Below are positions 18,104 through 27,397 of a stretch of 64,000 nucleotides of DNA, piece by piece (within the stretch, counting starts at the first letter, position 1; each line of letters opens with the position of its first letter). The stretch is taken from contig NKXK01000024.1 of NCBI GenBank assembly GCA_004379165.1, positions 1 to 64,000 of the forward strand, written 5' to 3'. This DNA comes from Rhodocyclaceae bacterium (GTDB lineage Bacteria > Pseudomonadota > Gammaproteobacteria > Burkholderiales > Rhodocyclaceae). The notes beneath the pieces were generated by a model that worked only from the letters and a program-made list of their open reading frames with translations, made no database searches and had not been told where the DNA came from. The translations under genes were made by a program, and so were the position numbers.

Positions 18104-19677
18104 ACCACATTGACTCCCCTGCCTGGCGCGCCCTCGCGGCGCACGCAGAGGCCATCCGCACGCAGCATCTGCGCGAACTGTTCGCTGACGACCCAGCACG
18201 CTTTGACACGCTATCGCTTCGTCACGACGGGCTGCTGTTCGATTATTCGAAGCAGCGGGTCACGACAGAGACCATGGACTTGCTGCGCCGCCTGGCCGAC
18301 GCCGCCGACATCGACGGCTGGAAGAAAAAAATGGCCGATGGCGAAGCCATCAACCACACCGAAGGTCGTGCGGTGCGGCACATGGATCTGCGCGCCGGCA
18401 AGGATGCACCGCCGGAAGTCCGGGCCGTGCTCGCCCGCATGCGGGGTTTCTGCGAGAAGATTCACAGTGGCCAGTGGCGCGGCTTTTCCGGCGAGCGCAT
18501 CACCGATATCGTCAATATTGGCATCGGTGGCTCCGACCTCGGACCGCGCATGGTGGTCAAGGCGCTGACCGCGCAGCAGCAGCCGGACATTGCGGTGCAT
18601 TTCGTCTCCAACGTCGATGGCGCCGACATCGCGCCGCTGCTCGGTCGGCTCAACCCGCGCACGACGCTGTTCATCGTCGCCAGCAAGACCTTCACCACCC
18701 TCGAGACCCTGACCAACGCCCACAGCGCCCGGGCCTGGCTGCTGGCGACGGCCGGCAATGAAAACGCCGTGGCAAAGCATTTCGTCGCCCTGTCCACCAA
18801 TCAGGAACGCACCCGCGCCTTCGGCATCCCCGATGACAACACCTTCGAATTCTGGGACTGGGTCGGCGGCCGCTTCTCGCTGTGGTCGGCCATCGGCCTG
18901 CCCATCGCCCTGGCCATCGGCTGGCGGCATTTCGAGCAGTTGCTCGCCGGCGCCCATGCGCTCGACGAACACTTCCTGTCGGCACCCGCCGAGGCCAACC
19001 TGCCCCTGACGCTGGCCCTGCTCAGCCTGTGGAACACCAATTTCCTCGGCGCCTCGACGGCGGCGATCCTGCCTTATAGCCAGTCGCTCGCCTACCTGCC
19101 GGCCTTCCTCCAGCAACTCGAGATGGAAAGCAATGGCAAGCAGACCGACCGCGACGGCGAAACGCTGGGCATCGCGACCTCGCCCATTCTCTGGGGCGAA
19201 GCCGGCACCAATGGCCAGCATTCGTTCTACCAGCTCTTCCATCAGGGCGGGCGGATGATTCCCTGCGATTTCATCGTGCTACGGCAAGCTGATTTTCCAC
19301 TCCCTGGCCATCACCTCTCGTTGCTCGCCAACTGCCTGGCGCAATCGGCCGCCCTCGCCTTCGGCCAGACGGTCGACGAGGCATGCGCTGCCGGCACGCC
19401 GGGACCGCTGCTGCCCTACAAGGTCTTCCCGGGCAACCAGCCCTCCAGCACCCTGGTGCTGCCGGCACTGAGTCCGTATGCACTGGGCCAGTTGCTGGCT
19501 CTGTTCGAACACAAGGTCTTCTGCCTGGCCGTGCTCTGGAACATCAATGCCTTCGACCAGTGGGGCGTCGAACTGGGCAAACAACTCGCCAGCCAGCTGA
19601 CGCTGCTGCTCGATGGCGACGCCGACAGCGGCGCCTTCGATAGCTCGACGCGCGGGCTGATTGCAGCCCTGAGGTAA
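18100..19677 (+). CDS. pgi: Glucose-6-phosphate isomerase
   Basis: Interconverts glucose 6-phosphate and fructose 6-phosphate, linking glycogen turnover to glycolysis and gluconeogenesis. The 525-residue protein shows VNIGIGGSDLGPRMV, FVSNVDGADIAPLL, SKTFTTLETLTNA and GEAGTNGQHSFYQLFHQG, the last holding the catalytic Glu and His. The length is slightly short of E. coli Pgi (549). A four-base overlap ties it to glgP, and glgA follows after four bases, so carbon entry and storage enzymes are co-expressed. Confidence 0.97.
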   Translation: MNHIDSPAWRALAAHAEAIRTQHLRELFADDPARFDTLSLRHDGLLFDYSKQRVTTETMDLLRRLADAADIDGWKKKMADGEAINHTEGRAVRHMDLRAGKDAPPEVRAVLARMRGFCEKIHSGQWRGFSGERITDIVNIGIGGSDLGPRMVVKALTAQQQPDIAVHFVSNVDGADIAPLLGRLNPRTTLFIVASKTFTTLETLTNAHSARAWLLATAGNENAVAKHFVALSTNQERTRAFGIPDDNTFEFWDWVGGRFSLWSAIGLPIALAIGWRHFEQLLAGAHALDEHFLSAPAEANLPLTLALLSLWNTNFLGASTAAILPYSQSLAYLPAFLQQLEMESNGKQTDRDGETLGIATSPILWGEAGTNGQHSFYQLFHQGGRMIPCDFIVLRQADFPLPGHHLSLLANCLAQSAALAFGQTVDEACAAGTPGPLLPYKVFPGNQPSSTLVLPALSPYALGQLLALFEHKVFCLAVLWNINAFDQWGVELGKQLASQLTLLLDGDADSGAFDSSTRGLIAALR

Positions 19678-19681
19678 TGCC

Positions 19682-21139
19682 ATGAAGCCGCTTGCGATCC
19701 TTTTCGCGACCTCGGAAATGGCCCCCTGGGTCAAGACCGGTGGCCTTGGCGATGTGGCCGCCGCCCTGCCGGCGGCGCTCCGTCGCGCCGGTCACGACAT
19801 TCGCGTCCTGATGCCCTATTACCCTGCACTGGCGGCCGTCTTTCCCGACGCGACGGTCGTCGCAGAGATTCCACAACTGGCACGGCATTTGCCCGCTGCC
19901 CGCCTGCGCCTGGCAGTCGTCGACGAGCTTCCCCTGCTGCTGATCGACTGTCCGGCACTGTATGCGCGCCCGGGCAACCCGTATCTCGATGCCCATGGGC
20001 ACGACTGGCCGGACAACGTCTGGCGCTTCGGGCTGCTTTCACGCGTGGCGGCGCTGCTCGGGCAGGTCGGCAACCCCTATGGCTGGCAGGCGGATGTCGT
20101 CCATGCCAACGACTGGCAGACCGCCCTGGCGCCCGCCTGGCTGCATTACGAAGGCGGTGCGGCCAGCGTCGTCACCGTGCATAACATCGCCTTTCAGGGC
20201 TGCTTCGGGCACGACAGCCTGGCCGGCCTCGGATTGCCGGAACATGCCTGGCGTTTTGACGGTGTCGAGTACCACGGCACACTGTCCTTTCTCAAAGCCG
20301 GCCTTCAACTCGCCAGCCAGATCTCGACCGTCAGCCCGACTTACGCGCGGGAGATTCAGGACGAGCATTTCGGCTACGGGCTTGCCCCCCTGCTGCGGCA
20401 CCGCGCCGGCGCATTGCGCGGCATTCTCAACGGGGTCGACACCGACATCTGGAATCCTGCCGACGACCCCGCCCTCGCTGCCCCCTACGCCGCCAACCGG
20501 CTGGCCGCCAAGCGAACGAACAAGGCAGCGCTGCAAGCGGCAATGGGACTACGACCCGACGACGACCGCCCCCTGTTCGGCGTCATCAGCCGATTGACGC
20601 AGCAGAAGGGGCTCGACCTGCTGCTGACCATCGCCGATGGCCTGCCGCATCTTCCCGCCCAGCTGGTTGTACTCGGCAGCGGCGACAAAGCCATGGAAGC
20701 CGGCTATCGCGAACTCGCCGTTCGTTACCCCGGTGAAATCGCCGTCCGTATCGGCTTCGACGAGGAGCTGGCCCATCGCATCGAGGCCGGCGCCGATTGC
20801 TTCGTCATGCCCTCACGCTTCGAACCCTGCGGGCTAAACCAGATGTACAGCCTGCGCTATGGCACTCCGCCCATCGTCCGCGCCACCGGCGGCCTGGCGG
20901 ATACGGTCGTCGATGTGAACGACGAAACGCTGGCGGACAAAACCGCCAATGGCTTCGTCCTCGACAGCGATACGCCACACGCGCTGTGGGTGGCGATGAT
21001 GCGCGTCGCCGAGGCCTGGCAGGACCGGCGCCTGTGGCAAAGAATCCAGAAAAACGGCATGCGCCGCGACTTCTCGTGGAAGCACGCAGCCGCCGACTAC
21101 CTCACTCTCTATCGCGACGCCCTCGCCCGCCCCGCATGA
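19682..21139 (+). CDS. glgA: Glycogen synthase (ADP-glucose type, GT5)
   Basis: Adds glucose from ADP-glucose to growing alpha-1,4 chains. The 485-residue protein has the ADP-glucose-binding lysine in KTGGLGDVAAALP (Lys18), the HNIAFQG stretch, LNGVDTDIWNP, and the C-terminal donor-site motif FEPCGLNQMYSLRYGTPPIVR. Length and motifs are normal for GT5. The stop codon overlaps folA by four bases. Confidence 0.97.
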   Translation: MKPLAILFATSEMAPWVKTGGLGDVAAALPAALRRAGHDIRVLMPYYPALAAVFPDATVVAEIPQLARHLPAARLRLAVVDELPLLLIDCPALYARPGNPYLDAHGHDWPDNVWRFGLLSRVAALLGQVGNPYGWQADVVHANDWQTALAPAWLHYEGGAASVVTVHNIAFQGCFGHDSLAGLGLPEHAWRFDGVEYHGTLSFLKAGLQLASQISTVSPTYAREIQDEHFGYGLAPLLRHRAGALRGILNGVDTDIWNPADDPALAAPYAANRLAAKRTNKAALQAAMGLRPDDDRPLFGVISRLTQQKGLDLLLTIADGLPHLPAQLVVLGSGDKAMEAGYRELAVRYPGEIAVRIGFDEELAHRIEAGADCFVMPSRFEPCGLNQMYSLRYGTPPIVRATGGLADTVVDVNDETLADKTANGFVLDSDTPHALWVAMMRVAEAWQDRRLWQRIQKNGMRRDFSWKHAAADYLTLYRDALARPA

Positions 21140-21624
21140 GCCAACAACCGGAAATCGTCATCATCGCTGCCGTCGCCAAAAACCGGGTCATCGGCAAGGA
21201 CAACCGCCTGCTCTGGAACATCCCGGAAGACATGGCCCACTTCAAGGCGCTGACCACCGGCCAAACGGTGATCATGGGCCGCAAGACCTGGGAATCGTTG
21301 CCGGAACGCTTCCGCCCGCTGCCCAATCGTCGCAACATCGTCATCAGCCGCCAGGCGGACTACCCCGCCCCCGGCGCAGAAGTCGCCGGCTCCCTCGAAA
21401 TTGGCCTAAATTTGGCGTCTACCGCAGAACGGGTGTTCATCATCGGCGGCGAGCAGATTTACCGTCAGGCCATGCCCCTTGCCGACCGGCTGGAGATCAC
21501 GGAAGTTGATCTCGAACCGGAGGGGGATGCGTGGTTTCCGGCAGTGATGCCTGATGTCTGGAGCGCCGAAAAAGAGCAGGTGTTTGCTCAGGGATGTTTT
21601 CGAACATTCAAGCGAGCAACATAA
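21136..21624 (+). CDS. folA: Dihydrofolate reductase
   Basis: Reduces dihydrofolate to tetrahydrofolate with NADPH and so recycles the product of ThyA. The 162-residue protein shows AAVAKNRVIGKDNRLLWNIPEDM with the usual acid in the active site, VIMGRKTWESLP, RRNIVISRQ and FIIGGEQIYRQAM. The start overlaps the glgA stop (ATGA), so folA is the last gene of the glycogen operon, separated from thyA by about 13.6 kb. Repeat copy 7 encodes the LASTAE segment just before the FIIGGE strand. Confidence 0.97.
   Translation: MSQQPEIVIIAAVAKNRVIGKDNRLLWNIPEDMAHFKALTTGQTVIMGRKTWESLPERFRPLPNRRNIVISRQADYPAPGAEVAGSLEIGLNLASTAERVFIIGGEQIYRQAMPLADRLEITEVDLEPEGDAWFPAVMPDVWSAEKEQVFAQGCFRTFKRAT
21397..21430 (+). 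repeat. 34-bp uptake-like repeat, copy 7 (weaker)
   Basis: Block GAAATTGGCCTAAATTTGGC, core GTCTACCGCAGAAC. Sense inside folA, in a variable loop, read as ASTAE. Confidence 0.5.
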
Positions 21625-21632
21625 AACTCGGT

Positions 21633-22994
21633 TCAGCGCTTAAATGCGACTGCCCCGGAGACATTAGCATCACCAAGGTTGGCGTTGTACGTCGCACCAG
21701 CATGAGAGGCATTAACACCCGAAAAAACACCACCGCCACTTGCGCCTCTACCGCTATCCCAAGTCCAACTTGACGCTATCGGAATCGCCGATAAGCCCGT
21801 GGAAGCATTCACTGAATACGTTGAGGCGTTAAAAGGCACTTGCAGATTCATCTCAACCTTCATCGTTGCCGGATAAAAACTGGCTGTCAGCGTTCCCGAA
21901 GGAACTCCTCCTGTGCCTGACGGACTACCGGTTGGAATCGTGTAACCCACCATACTATAGGTGACAGTCCGCCCACTCAGCGCCACCAAATCCCCCACCG
22001 GCGTCGGACGGCCAATCACATAGTGATAATCATTGAGTGCTCCATTCGGAGGATTGGTTGCTGTCGCCCAACGCCCCCAACCAATCACACCATCGGCAAC
22101 CCCCGACTCAGCAGGTTGATTACCCTGGAAGCGCCACGGTGGCGAACTCTGAGCGGACAATAGCCTGCTATTTTTATCAAATTGAGCTGTCACGTCAGGC
22201 TCAACCCCGCCCAGACTCCCGCGGTTATCCCCGCTTTCATGGTCGTCGCCATGCCCGGGCGAGTCGGCATACCAAACCAAAGTGTAACCCGGACCTGATA
22301 CCAGCTGCTTGCTGTTCAGTGGAACCGAACCGTCAGGATTTTTTGACTCACTGGTTGAAAACTGAGCAAGCATTGAGCCTCGGGGCTGAGCAGGTTCAAG
22401 CCTTGGCTTGCTTGAAACCCGCAGGATACCCTTCTGCTTATCGACTTCTGCAGACTCTCCGCCACTGAGAATCTGACAAACGCCAACCGCAGTACAGACC
22501 TCGATAGCCCCCTCACCAGTGGAAATAGCGACTCGCTCCCGGTCAAGATAGGTGGCGGAGTACTCCGTACCCCGAATACCAATCGTCGCTACTGCAGTCC
22601 GTGTCTGATAGTTATCCCGATTGGAGCGTCCGATCAAGCCGGTAATTGTGCGAAAACCGCCTTTGAGCAGGCTGAAAAAACCACGCTCACGGCCATCTGC
22701 CTTGCCGGAAAACTGGTAGTTATCGAGTCTGAAGTCCGATTGCGGCTGCAATGAGAGCATTGCCCCGTCGGAGAAGCGCAACTGTACACGCCCGTCGGCA
22801 CCGGTTTTGACAACGTCACCGGTCTGCACGTCACTGCCCTTGGCCAGTTTTCGCTCAACACCCGCCGGCGTAACCGCGAAGGCCGAGCCGACAACAAAAT
22901 CGACTGTGGCAGCGTTCGCCCAAACCACTGCAGGCATCAGCAGCAGCGCACCGAAAGCCAGGCGAAATTCAGAAAGCATCGCGTTCATGTACAT
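21633..22994 (-). CDS. FecR-domain protein with a C-terminal TbpB-like barrel, probable secreted cargo
   Basis: A 453-residue exported protein with a signal peptide ending near VVWANA. Residues about 30-170 form a FecR domain (GRVQLRFSDGAMLSLQPQS, FFSLLKGGFRTITGLIG, TAVATIGIRGTEYSA). The last 150 residues are glycine-, serine- and alternating-hydrophobic-rich and finish NASHAGATYNANLGDANV then SGAVAFKR, much like the C-terminal barrel of Slam/T11SS cargo proteins. No lipobox Cys is seen at the cleavage site. I prefer the ATG at 22994, six bases after GGAG. It lies 11 bases downstream of the Slam-like gene. No ECF sigma factor is nearby, so FecR-type regulation is unlikely. Confidence 0.7.
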   Translation of the reverse strand: MYMNAMLSEFRLAFGALLLMPAVVWANAATVDFVVGSAFAVTPAGVERKLAKGSDVQTGDVVKTGADGRVQLRFSDGAMLSLQPQSDFRLDNYQFSGKADGRERGFFSLLKGGFRTITGLIGRSNRDNYQTRTAVATIGIRGTEYSATYLDRERVAISTGEGAIEVCTAVGVCQILSGGESAEVDKQKGILRVSSKPRLEPAQPRGSMLAQFSTSESKNPDGSVPLNSKQLVSGPGYTLVWYADSPGHGDDHESGDNRGSLGGVEPDVTAQFDKNSRLLSAQSSPPWRFQGNQPAESGVADGVIGWGRWATATNPPNGALNDYHYVIGRPTPVGDLVALSGRTVTYSMVGYTIPTGSPSGTGGVPSGTLTASFYPATMKVEMNLQVPFNASTYSVNASTGLSAIPIASSWTWDSGRGASGGGVFSGVNASHAGATYNANLGDANVSGAVAFKR

Positions 22995-23005
22995 CAGCAT
23001 CTCCG

Positions 23006-24328
23006 TCAAAACTCGCGCCGTACGGCAAGCGAGATGATTTCTCGGTGATAGGTATTGAGTTCGGTATTCGACTGGTTCTTCGTCAGATTAACTTGAGGTG
23101 TAATCGTCCAGTCACGCGCGAAGGCATAGCTTGCGCCGACCAAAAACCCGTACTGGTTATCGCGCCTAACCGTGTCGAAGCTAGGGTCACGCCCATCGTA
23201 ACGACGATGCTCATAGGAGACCCCCCCGAACAGCGTCGTATTCGGCCCCATGTTGGCTCTCGCACCGAGGCGCATACCCAGGCCTTCAAAGCCAATGAAG
23301 CGAACATCGGACACTTCCGGGCGCTCCGTAACCGCATACAGGCTGGCAATTCCCACGGCTCCGTCACGCCACATGTGGGCATAGGCGCCACCAAGCACCC
23401 AGCGGTCGGCATCCCTGATTTCCTGACGCGGGTAGTGGAGCGCACTGTACTGAAGATAACTGCTGAACTGATTGCGGGCATCAAGGTTGTACTGCCATTG
23501 CCCGGTCAGGCCGACGGCTTTGCGATAACGCCGGTCATTAACGTTCAACTGGGCCGCCTGCCCCATCACGGTCCAGACGTGCTTCCCCTCAGAGACAACC
23601 AAGCCTGCATTGCCATCACCATTACCAAGATCAAACTGATCCTTGTCCTGATGCAATCTGTAGGCGCCGGAAGCGCCCCCCAGTAGTGCGAGATTTGGGG
23701 AAAGGGGGATTCGACCATTTACGCCGGCAGAGACGTTGCCGAAGTAATCTGCATTGGCCTTACTGTCACCGGACAGGATGGCGGGCGACGAACTGATCCC
23801 GGGAACCACCACAGAAGAACGATTCGGGCCAACATTGACATTGGTATCGTAGCCACCCGAAAGTTCAACGTAGCCATTGATGGAAGGCTTGCCTTGGTCC
23901 TCGATTTTTCTGGCACCCGCGATAAAGCGTTCAAGGGTGAGCGAAACGTCGGCCGGGACGCCTTGTTTGCGGACAGTCTCGAACTCCTGGCGGGCGGTCT
24001 CGGCCTCTCCCAGCGCAAGATACGCTCGGGCGATTTCGGCACGGGCGCGGACGTTGTCCGGCTGCATGGCAAGTACCCGCTCCAGCGCAAAGACTGCTCG
24101 GGTATTTTGACCGATCTCCAGTGCCGCCAACCCCAACAGGAAGTCGTACAGCGGCTCACCGGCCCTGGCACTCTCCTGAGGCTCCAGGAGTTCCCAAGCG
24201 GCTTTTCCTTTGCCGGAATCAAGGAGGCTGCGAGCCTCATCGGTCGCCGTGTCAGCAAATACGACCCCACTGAAAGCGCCCAAACCAGCGGCCACCAGCA
24301 TCACTGGCGAAAATTTGATTTTAAACAC
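23006..24328 (-). CDS. Slam-like outer-membrane protein (TPR plus DUF560 barrel)
   Basis: Probable outer-membrane translocator of the Slam/type XI secretion family. The 440-residue product has a signal peptide (cleavage near VVFADTA). Residues about 30-145 are tetratricopeptide-like helices (GQNTRAVFALERVLAMQPDN, RAEIARAYLALGEAETARQE). From about 150 on it is a beta-barrel rich in alternating aromatics (GYVELSGGYDTNVNVG, GFLVGASYAFARDWTITPQ), ending in Phe as outer-membrane barrels do. The GTG at 24328 is preferred because GGGAGGATCAG precedes it. It is flanked on both sides by FecR-domain genes, its likely cargo. Confidence 0.68.
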   Translation of the reverse strand: MFKIKFSPVMLVAAGLGAFSGVVFADTATDEARSLLDSGKGKAAWELLEPQESARAGEPLYDFLLGLAALEIGQNTRAVFALERVLAMQPDNVRARAEIARAYLALGEAETARQEFETVRKQGVPADVSLTLERFIAGARKIEDQGKPSINGYVELSGGYDTNVNVGPNRSSVVVPGISSSPAILSGDSKANADYFGNVSAGVNGRIPLSPNLALLGGASGAYRLHQDKDQFDLGNGDGNAGLVVSEGKHVWTVMGQAAQLNVNDRRYRKAVGLTGQWQYNLDARNQFSSYLQYSALHYPRQEIRDADRWVLGGAYAHMWRDGAVGIASLYAVTERPEVSDVRFIGFEGLGMRLGARANMGPNTTLFGGVSYEHRRYDGRDPSFDTVRRDNQYGFLVGASYAFARDWTITPQVNLTKNQSNTELNTYHREIISLAVRREF

Positions 24329-24356
24329 CTGATCCTCCCGCAACGATGAGCTTACT

Positions 24357-25094
24357 TTACCTTATCGGCCCCGTCTTCGGCAAACTCTGCCGGCCATACG
24401 GCGAAGTGGGCAGCTGCAAAGCCGGATCAGGCTGTGGTCCAGCAGGCAAGGCTGGAACACTGCCGCCGGGAGTGTTCGGTACCTCTGGCATGACCTTGAG
24501 AGACTCGAATGCCGGCTTCGCGGCTGCATCACGATATTGCGGCCGCTCGTTAGCTGCGCGAACCCAGACTGATTTTCCAGAGGGGACATCAAGGCACCCG
24601 GCCTGACTGCACACCTCGATTTCGACGGCATAAGTGACCGCTGTCAGACCTGTATCGTCCACCGTCGCACCGTACTCGGTGCCACGGATCCCGATAGTCG
24701 CCACCGTACTGCCCATCCGGTAATGATTGCGATCCTGTTTGCCCAGCCACCCGGTTACGGTTCGCAACGTACTGGATCAAGGCATCACCGCACCCTCGTC
24801 ACTTCGACGCGCTGCATCTGCCCCTGCGTAGCTGTAGCGATCAACCCGACAACGGCTGCCGGGCTGCAAAGTAAGACTGGCGCCGTCAAGAAATCTAAGC
24901 TGCAAACGACCATCCCTTGAATCGTCGGTATCTCCCGAATTAAGCTCGCCCCCGCGCGTTGCCGGTCGATCATTGTCATTCGCTGCGGTCAACACCGGAT
25001 TACCGGAAAAAAAGACTATCGTCGCCGCCGGCTACGCCCTGACAGTGGCAATCGTTACCAGCCAAAACACAATCAAGGCAAGCGGGAAGCGCAT
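24357..25094 (-). pseudogene. FecR-domain gene broken by two in-frame stop codons
   Basis: One continuous frame from ATG at 25094 reads a signal peptide (MRFPLALIVFWLVTIATVRA), then TAG at 25032-25034, then a FecR domain (GRLQLRFLDGASLTLQPGS), then TGA at 24777-24779, then the rest of the domain (LRTVTGWLGKQD, STVATIGIRGTEYGA) and a Pro-rich tail. No frameshift separates the pieces. This fits a recently inactivated second cargo of the Slam-like protein. It starts three bases after the decarboxylase stop. Stop-codon read-through is possible but has no visible support. Confidence 0.75.
24980..25013 (-). repeat. 34-bp uptake-like repeat, copy 8
   Basis: Core GTTGACCGCAGCGA after a T-rich block. 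Sense inside the broken FecR gene just after the signal peptide, read as VLTAA. Confidence 0.65.
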
Positions 25095-25097
25095 GGC

Positions 25098-27326
25098 TCA
25101 GAGCACGCAATCCACGTAATACTCGCCGTCCTCGCGCTTCACGAGGCCGTGGATGTCGGTCTCGAAGCCCGGGAAGCGGGCGTTGAAGTCGCGGGCAAAC
25201 TTGAGGTAGCTGACGATGGTGGCGTTGAAGCGCTCTCCCGGGATCAACAGGGGGATGCCCGGCGGGTAAGGTGTCAGCAGCACCGAGGTGATGCGCCCTT
25301 CCAACTCATCGAGGCGGACCCGCTCGATCTCGCGGTGGGCCATCTTGGCGAAAGCATCGGCCGGGCGCATCGCCGGCACCATGTCCGAGAGGTACATCTC
25401 GGTGGTCAGGCGGGCGATGTCGTTTTCCTTGTAGACCTTGTGGATCTGGGTGCATAGATCACGCAAGCCGACGCGCTCGTAACGCGGATTTTTCTGCACG
25501 AATTCGGGCAGCACCTTCCATAGCGGCTGGTTCTTGTCGTAGTCGTCCTTGAACTGCTGCAAGGCGGTCACCAGCGTGTTCCAGCGGCCCTTGGTGATGC
25601 CGATGGTGAACATGATGAAGAAGCTGTAGAGACCGCACTTCTCGACAATCACGCCATGCTCGGCGAGGTACTTGGTGACGATGGCCGCCGGAATGCCGAA
25701 CTCATCCGCGAAGTCGCCATCGACGTCCAGCCCCGGGGTGATGATGGTCGCCTTGATCGGGTCGAGCATGTTGAAGCCGTCGGCCAGCTTGCTGAAGCCG
25801 TGCCAGCGCTCGCCGGGCTTGAGCATCCAGGCGTCGCGCTCCTCGATGCCTTCCTCGGAGAGATCGTCCGGACCCCAGACCTTGAACCACCAGTCGGCGC
25901 CCCATTCCTCGTCGACCTTGCGCATGGCGCGGCGGAAGTCCAGTGCCTCGGCAATGGATTCCTCGACCAGCGCGGTGCCGCCCGGCTCTTCCATCATCGC
26001 TGCCGCGACGTCACACGAAGCGATGATCGAATACTGTGGCGAGGTCGAGGTATGCATCAGGTAGGCCTCGTTGAACAGGTCGCGGTCGAGCTGGCGATTT
26101 TCACAATCCTGGACCAGGATCTGCGAGGCCTGACTGAGGCCGGCGAGGAGCTTGTGCGTCGATTGCGTCGAGAAGACCATCGAATCCTTGCAACGCGGAC
26201 GGTCGGCGCCAATAGCGTGGTAGTCGCCGTAGAAATCGTGGAAGGCGGCATGCGGCAGCCAGGCTTCGTCGAAATGCAGGGTGTCGATCTTGCCGTCCAG
26301 CTCTTCCTTGATGTCCTCGACGTTGTAGAGGATGCCGTCGTAGGTGGACTGGGTAATGGTCAACACGCGCGGCTTGGCGTTCTTGTCGACGATGAAAGGA
26401 TTGGCGGCAATCTTCTTCTGGATGCTTTCCCAGGCGAACTCACTCTTGGGGATTGGCCCGATGATGCCGAAGTTGTTGCGCGTCGGCATCAGGAAGACCG
26501 GGATCGCGCCGGTCATCATGATCGCGTGCAGGATGGACTTGTGGCAGTTGCGGTCGACGACGACGATGTCGCCCGGAGCCACCGTCGAGTGCCAGACGAT
26601 CTTGTTCGAGGTCGAGGTGCCGTTGGTGACGAAATACAGGTGATCAGCGTTGAAAATGCGCGCCGCGTTGCGCTCGGAAGCGGCAACCGGGCCGGTGTGG
26701 TCGAGCAGTTGGCCAAGTTCCTCGACTGCGTTGCAGACGTCGGCGCGCAGCATGTTCTCGCCGAAGAACTGGTGGAACATCTGGCCGACCGGCGACTTCA
26801 GGAAGGCGACGCCCCCAGAGTGGCCGGGACAGTGCCAGGAATACGAGCCGTCGGCGGCGTAATGGGTCAGGGCGCGGAAAAACGGCGGCGGCAGACTGTC
26901 GAGGTAGGCGTTGGCCTCGCGCTTGATGTTGCGTGCGATGAATTCCGGCGTGTCTTCGTGCATGTGGATGAAGCCATGCAACTCGCGCAGGATGTCGTTC
27001 GGGATGTGACGGCTGGTGCGCGTCTCGCCGTGCAGGAAGATCGGGATTTCCGCGTTCTTGTGGCGGATCTCCTCGACGAAGGCGCGCAATTCGGCAAGCG
27101 TCTCTTCCGGCTCCATCGCCAGCTCTTCGTCGTCGATCGACAGGATGAAGGCTGACGCGCGGCTCTGCTGCTGAGCAAAGGAGGTCAGATCGCCATAGCT
27201 GGTCACCCCCAGCACTTCAAGGCCTTCCTTTTCCATGGCATCGGCGAGGGCGCGAATGCCCAGACCCGAGGCATTCTCGGAGCGGAAATCTTCGTCGATG
27301 ATGATGACGGGAAAATGGAAACGCAT
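25098..27326 (-). CDS. Orn/Lys/Arg decarboxylase, class I (pyridoxal-phosphate)
   Basis: Decarboxylates a basic amino acid to a diamine or agmatine. The 742-residue protein has the wing domain (residues 1-140), then the aminotransferase-fold core with WHCPGHSGGVAFLKSP, HFDEAWLPHAAFH and the cofactor lysine at position 392 in STQSTHKLLAG, and a C-terminal domain (LTPYPPGIPLLIPGERF). It is closer in style to Pseudomonas LdcA and beta-proteobacterial homologues than to E. coli AdiA, but lysine versus arginine preference cannot be read from it. The ATG at 27326 follows AAGGATTGAAC. It is downstream of dcd but separated by a terminator. Confidence 0.9.
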   Translation of the reverse strand: MRFHFPVIIIDEDFRSENASGLGIRALADAMEKEGLEVLGVTSYGDLTSFAQQQSRASAFILSIDDEELAMEPEETLAELRAFVEEIRHKNAEIPIFLHGETRTSRHIPNDILRELHGFIHMHEDTPEFIARNIKREANAYLDSLPPPFFRALTHYAADGSYSWHCPGHSGGVAFLKSPVGQMFHQFFGENMLRADVCNAVEELGQLLDHTGPVAASERNAARIFNADHLYFVTNGTSTSNKIVWHSTVAPGDIVVVDRNCHKSILHAIMMTGAIPVFLMPTRNNFGIIGPIPKSEFAWESIQKKIAANPFIVDKNAKPRVLTITQSTYDGILYNVEDIKEELDGKIDTLHFDEAWLPHAAFHDFYGDYHAIGADRPRCKDSMVFSTQSTHKLLAGLSQASQILVQDCENRQLDRDLFNEAYLMHTSTSPQYSIIASCDVAAAMMEEPGGTALVEESIAEALDFRRAMRKVDEEWGADWWFKVWGPDDLSEEGIEERDAWMLKPGERWHGFSKLADGFNMLDPIKATIITPGLDVDGDFADEFGIPAAIVTKYLAEHGVIVEKCGLYSFFIMFTIGITKGRWNTLVTALQQFKDDYDKNQPLWKVLPEFVQKNPRYERVGLRDLCTQIHKVYKENDIARLTTEMYLSDMVPAMRPADAFAKMAHREIERVRLDELEGRITSVLLTPYPPGIPLLIPGERFNATIVSYLKFARDFNARFPGFETDIHGLVKREDGEYYVDCVL

Positions 27327-27337
27327 GTTCAATCCTT

Positions 27338-27366
27338 AAAAAGCGGCGACCCGCCGCAGCGGGTCG
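27338..27366 (-). terminator. Intrinsic terminator after dcd
   Basis: On the minus strand CGACCCGC, a 4-base loop and GCGGGTCG are followed by CCGC and five T, 32 bases after the dcd stop. Confidence 0.75.
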
Positions 27367-27397
27367 AAGAATATGTCGGCTCTATTACCGGATGAAG

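Noticed and set aside
21633..25094. FecI/FecR-type iron-signalling system
   Set aside because: No ECF sigma factor or TonB receptor gene is present, and both FecR-domain proteins begin with signal peptides and sit with an outer-membrane Slam-like protein.
24357..25094. Selenocysteine or pyrrolysine at the in-frame TGA and TAG
   Set aside because: Neither stop falls at a redox or catalytic position, no insertion hairpin is evident, and two different stops in one gene point to decay.
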